This document shows, in pieces, positions 15,349 to 17,125 of a stretch of DNA of 17,125 nucleotides; the stretch's first letter is position 1, and each line of letters starts with the position of its first letter. Position numbers and translations under genes: made by a program. The stretch is from Cytidiella melzeri. Lineage: Eukaryota > Basidiomycota > Agaricomycetes > Polyporales > Irpicaceae. The stretch covers positions 1 through 17,125 of the forward strand of contig JABYQR010000600.1 in NCBI GenBank assembly GCA_022592445.1. Reading direction: 5' to 3'. A model generated the notes under the pieces. The model had not been told where the DNA came from and did no database searches. It saw nothing but the letters and a program-made list of their open reading frames with translations.

Positions 15349-17125
15349 TTATACACAGTAAATCGTAGCTGAGCGAATAGCTCGGGGATGATTGTCGTAG
15401 AATTTCTTGATCGCTTCTTGAGCGTGCGTGATGTTTTCTACAGGTTCCCACGTGTTGTCGTTCGGTCCGTAGCCTTTCCAGCGTATGTAATACTGAAGCT
15501 TTTTGGCACGACCTGTACGTCTTGACTTGAGAATCTTCTCGACTTCGTATTCTTCTTCTCCGTCGATGATATCTGGCGGAGGCATCTCCAGCTTTTGGCC
15601 TTCGAATTCAGGTTCGTTGTACGGTACCAACTTGCTTGCATGGAATACAGGGTGTATCCTTGGTGAACGTTCGGGCCATTCCAGTCTGAATGTGACCGGC
15701 GAGAGCTTTTCAGCAATCTTGAATGGACCATAGTACTTGGCTGACAGCTTATGTCCAGATTTTTGGTAGTCTCTCAGATCTAGCATGACCTGATCGCCTT
15801 CGTTGAAAGGAACCTTCTGAACGTGCTTGTCATAGTACCATTTCATGCGTTCAGCCGCAAGTTGTAACGCCGCTTTAGCATGCTCTTGAGCTTGCAAGCG
15901 GTTCCACATGATGTCATTCATGTCAGACCTTTTCAGGTCCTTAGTGAGCGTTGGACCAGCTCTAGGGTGTCTGCCGTATTCGAGGTAAAAAGGCGAGTGC
16001 TTAGTTCCCTCGTGCGCTGCATTGTTGTATGCAAACTCAGCCGAGCTGAGCAATCTAGCCCAGTCGTCATGTAGTTGATCGACGTAACAACGCAGATACT
16101 GTTCGAGCGTTTGATTAACTCGTTCAGTTTGACCATCAGTTTGCGGATGATATGCAGTAGTCATCGTAGATTCTATCCCTAGCATTTTACACCATTCCTG
16201 GAATAAATCTGCTGCGAATTGTGGACCTCGGTCGGAAATGATTTGCAAAGGTAACCCATGAAGGGTCCAGACTCTCTCATAGAGTAGAGCTGCAAGATCT
16301 TTTGCCGAGAACTCGTTTACAATAGGGAAGAAGTGCGCCCTTTTGGTGAGGCGATCTACGACTACGCAGATAGCATTGAAGCCATCAGACTCCGGTAACT
16401 GAGTAATCAAGTCGACAGTCATGATATCCCATGGTTCGGCCGGAACCGGATTAGGGATGAGTGGTCCATAAGGCTGTTGCGGACGAGTCTTCATCCGCTG
16501 ACATGTGTCACAGCCTGTCACGTATTTCTTGACATCAGTGGTTAAACCTGGCCACCAGTAGTTTCTCGAGATCAGTTCGTACGTTTTCCATCTGCCAGGA
16601 TGTCCGGCAGAAGGTAGATCGTGATGCATCTGGATGATTTGGCGTCTCAGATCTAATTTCTGATCTTTGGGGATGTAGACTTTTCCACGGTATAGGAGTA
16701 ATCCGTTCTCAAAATTCCATTCCTCTAGTGATTTCTTGAACTCCCTAGGACCAGAGTTAAGTAACTGCTGATAGTCCTTGGTAACTTCGTCGTTCATGAG
16801 TGCTTCCTTGACCCGTCTTAGGATTTCATCATCGTTGATAGGCGAGTCATGAGAGTTTTCGATAGCAGAGATGGCAAAAAACTCGGGTTTAAGGAGAATT
16901 TTGTCCTCATTATCGGAATTTACCCCCTCTTCATGATCTGGCCTCCTGGACAGAGGATCTGCGGTAAGCATGGTCTTTCCGGGTTTGTGCCGGAGCACGA
17001 AATTGAATCGCGTGAGGTATAACGCCCATCGCGCTTGTCTCCGAGTCAGCTTCTGGGCATTCCTGAAATATGTCAGGTTTTGGTGATCCGACCATATTTC
17101 TACAGTAATCGGATGTCCCTCCAGA
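15349..17125 (-). CDS. Gypsy Pol C-terminal part: RNase H end, integrase, chromodomain (5' partial)
   Basis: 591 residues are visible from 17124 downward; the frame is open at the edge, so the GTG at 16998 is internal. Residues 9-60 are the end of RNase H (EIWSDHQNLTYF, FVLRHKPGKTMLTADPLSR). Integrase follows: zinc module His168, His175, Cys205, Cys208 (HDLPSAGHPG, CDTCQRMK); catalytic Asp238 (TVDLITQLP), Asp298 (IISDRGPQF) and Glu334 (GQTERVNQT), a DD35E spacing; a GPY/F-type module (KYYGPFKIAEKLSP). A chromodomain at about 523-585 (EYEVEKIL, YYIRWKGY, NTWEPVENI) keeps the three aromatic cage positions (Tyr in EYEVE, Trp and Tyr in RWKGY), so it could bind methylated histone H3K9 and steer insertion to heterochromatin. 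No break is visible, so this copy may be young. Confidence 0.96.
   Translation of the reverse strand, partial: LEGHPITVEIWSDHQNLTYFRNAQKLTRRQARWALYLTRFNFVLRHKPGKTMLTADPLSRRPDHEEGVNSDNEDKILLKPEFFAISAIENSHDSPINDDEILRRVKEALMNDEVTKDYQQLLNSGPREFKKSLEEWNFENGLLLYRGKVYIPKDQKLDLRRQIIQMHHDLPSAGHPGRWKTYELISRNYWWPGLTTDVKKYVTGCDTCQRMKTRPQQPYGPLIPNPVPAEPWDIMTVDLITQLPESDGFNAICVVVDRLTKRAHFFPIVNEFSAKDLAALLYERVWTLHGLPLQIISDRGPQFAADLFQEWCKMLGIESTMTTAYHPQTDGQTERVNQTLEQYLRCYVDQLHDDWARLLSSAEFAYNNAAHEGTKHSPFYLEYGRHPRAGPTLTKDLKRSDMNDIMWNRLQAQEHAKAALQLAAERMKWYYDKHVQKVPFNEGDQVMLDLRDYQKSGHKLSAKYYGPFKIAEKLSPVTFRLEWPERSPRIHPVFHASKLVPYNEPEFEGQKLEMPPPDIIDGEEEYEVEKILKSRRTGRAKKLQYYIRWKGYGPNDNTWEPVENITHAQEAIKKFYDNHPRAIRSATIYCV

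Larger units (their letters stand above)
14388..17125 (-). mobile_element. Ty3/gypsy chromovirus, 3' half
   Basis: A minus-strand element entering from the right edge: RNase H end, integrase with C-terminal chromodomain, non-coding 3' region, polypurine tract and 3' LTR. Integrase after RNase H defines the gypsy order, and the chromodomain places it among the chromoviruses common in fungi. Gag, protease, most of the reverse transcriptase and the 5' LTR lie beyond 17125. Confidence 0.93.

Noticed and set aside
1..17125. A novel defence, toxin or biosynthetic gene system
   Set aside because: Every substantial coding frame is explained by copia, gypsy, pogo-like elements or the FunK1-like kinase; nothing left over forms a gene set.

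Overview
This window looks like a repeat-rich stretch of a filamentous fungal genome, most likely a mushroom-forming basidiomycete (Agaricomycetes). The pointers are short introns of about 42-62 nt with GT..AG ends and CTNA-type branch sites, a FunK1-type fungal protein kinase gene, a chromodomain-bearing Ty3/gypsy element, and two pogo/Tigger-like DDE transposons. The species cannot be read from the sequence. I found no bacterial operon, CRISPR array, rRNA or tRNA gene.

Layout, left to right. (1) 1-1451: the 3' part of a Ty1/copia element on the + strand, with an open reverse transcriptase/RNase H frame, a polypurine tract and a 234-bp 3' LTR. Its LTR end lies inside the coding region of (2), a pogo-like transposon on the - strand (1452-3556), so the copia element landed in the older DNA transposon. 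The transposase reads as four exons with a recognisable D, D, D triad and one -1 frameshift. The transposon end (CAGTC next to TA) lies at 3556. (3) 3557-6850: host-type sequence with a FunK1-like kinase gene on the + strand (about 4022-6779, five exons, AATAAA downstream). It carries an in-frame TAA and two -1 frameshifts. (4) 7285-12519: a structurally complete copia element with a perfect 5-bp target duplication (GATTG), LTRs of 217 and 211 bp, a primer site matching the initiator-tRNA anticodon arm, and a gag-pol frame disabled by stops, frameshifts and active-site losses. (5) 12690-14307: a second pogo-like transposon on the + strand, whose transposase stops after the first catalytic Asp. 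(6) 14388-17125: the 3' LTR (725 bp) and the RNase H-integrase-chromodomain part of a Ty3/gypsy chromovirus on the - strand. Its frame is open up to the window edge.

The window therefore shows layered transposition around one cellular gene family member. The observations most worth a second look are: a shared terminal module in the two pogo-like elements (CAGTC end, three iterons at 15-17 bp spacing, and an 18-bp core); a common LTR architecture in the two copia copies despite diverged sequence; a CpG (often TCG) transition signature behind many of the inactivating changes in the complete copia copy; two intron-like segments in its pol linker; and an array of nine 11-bp units in the gypsy LTR. 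I see no convincing new multi-gene system; the novelty is at the level of mobile-element structure.
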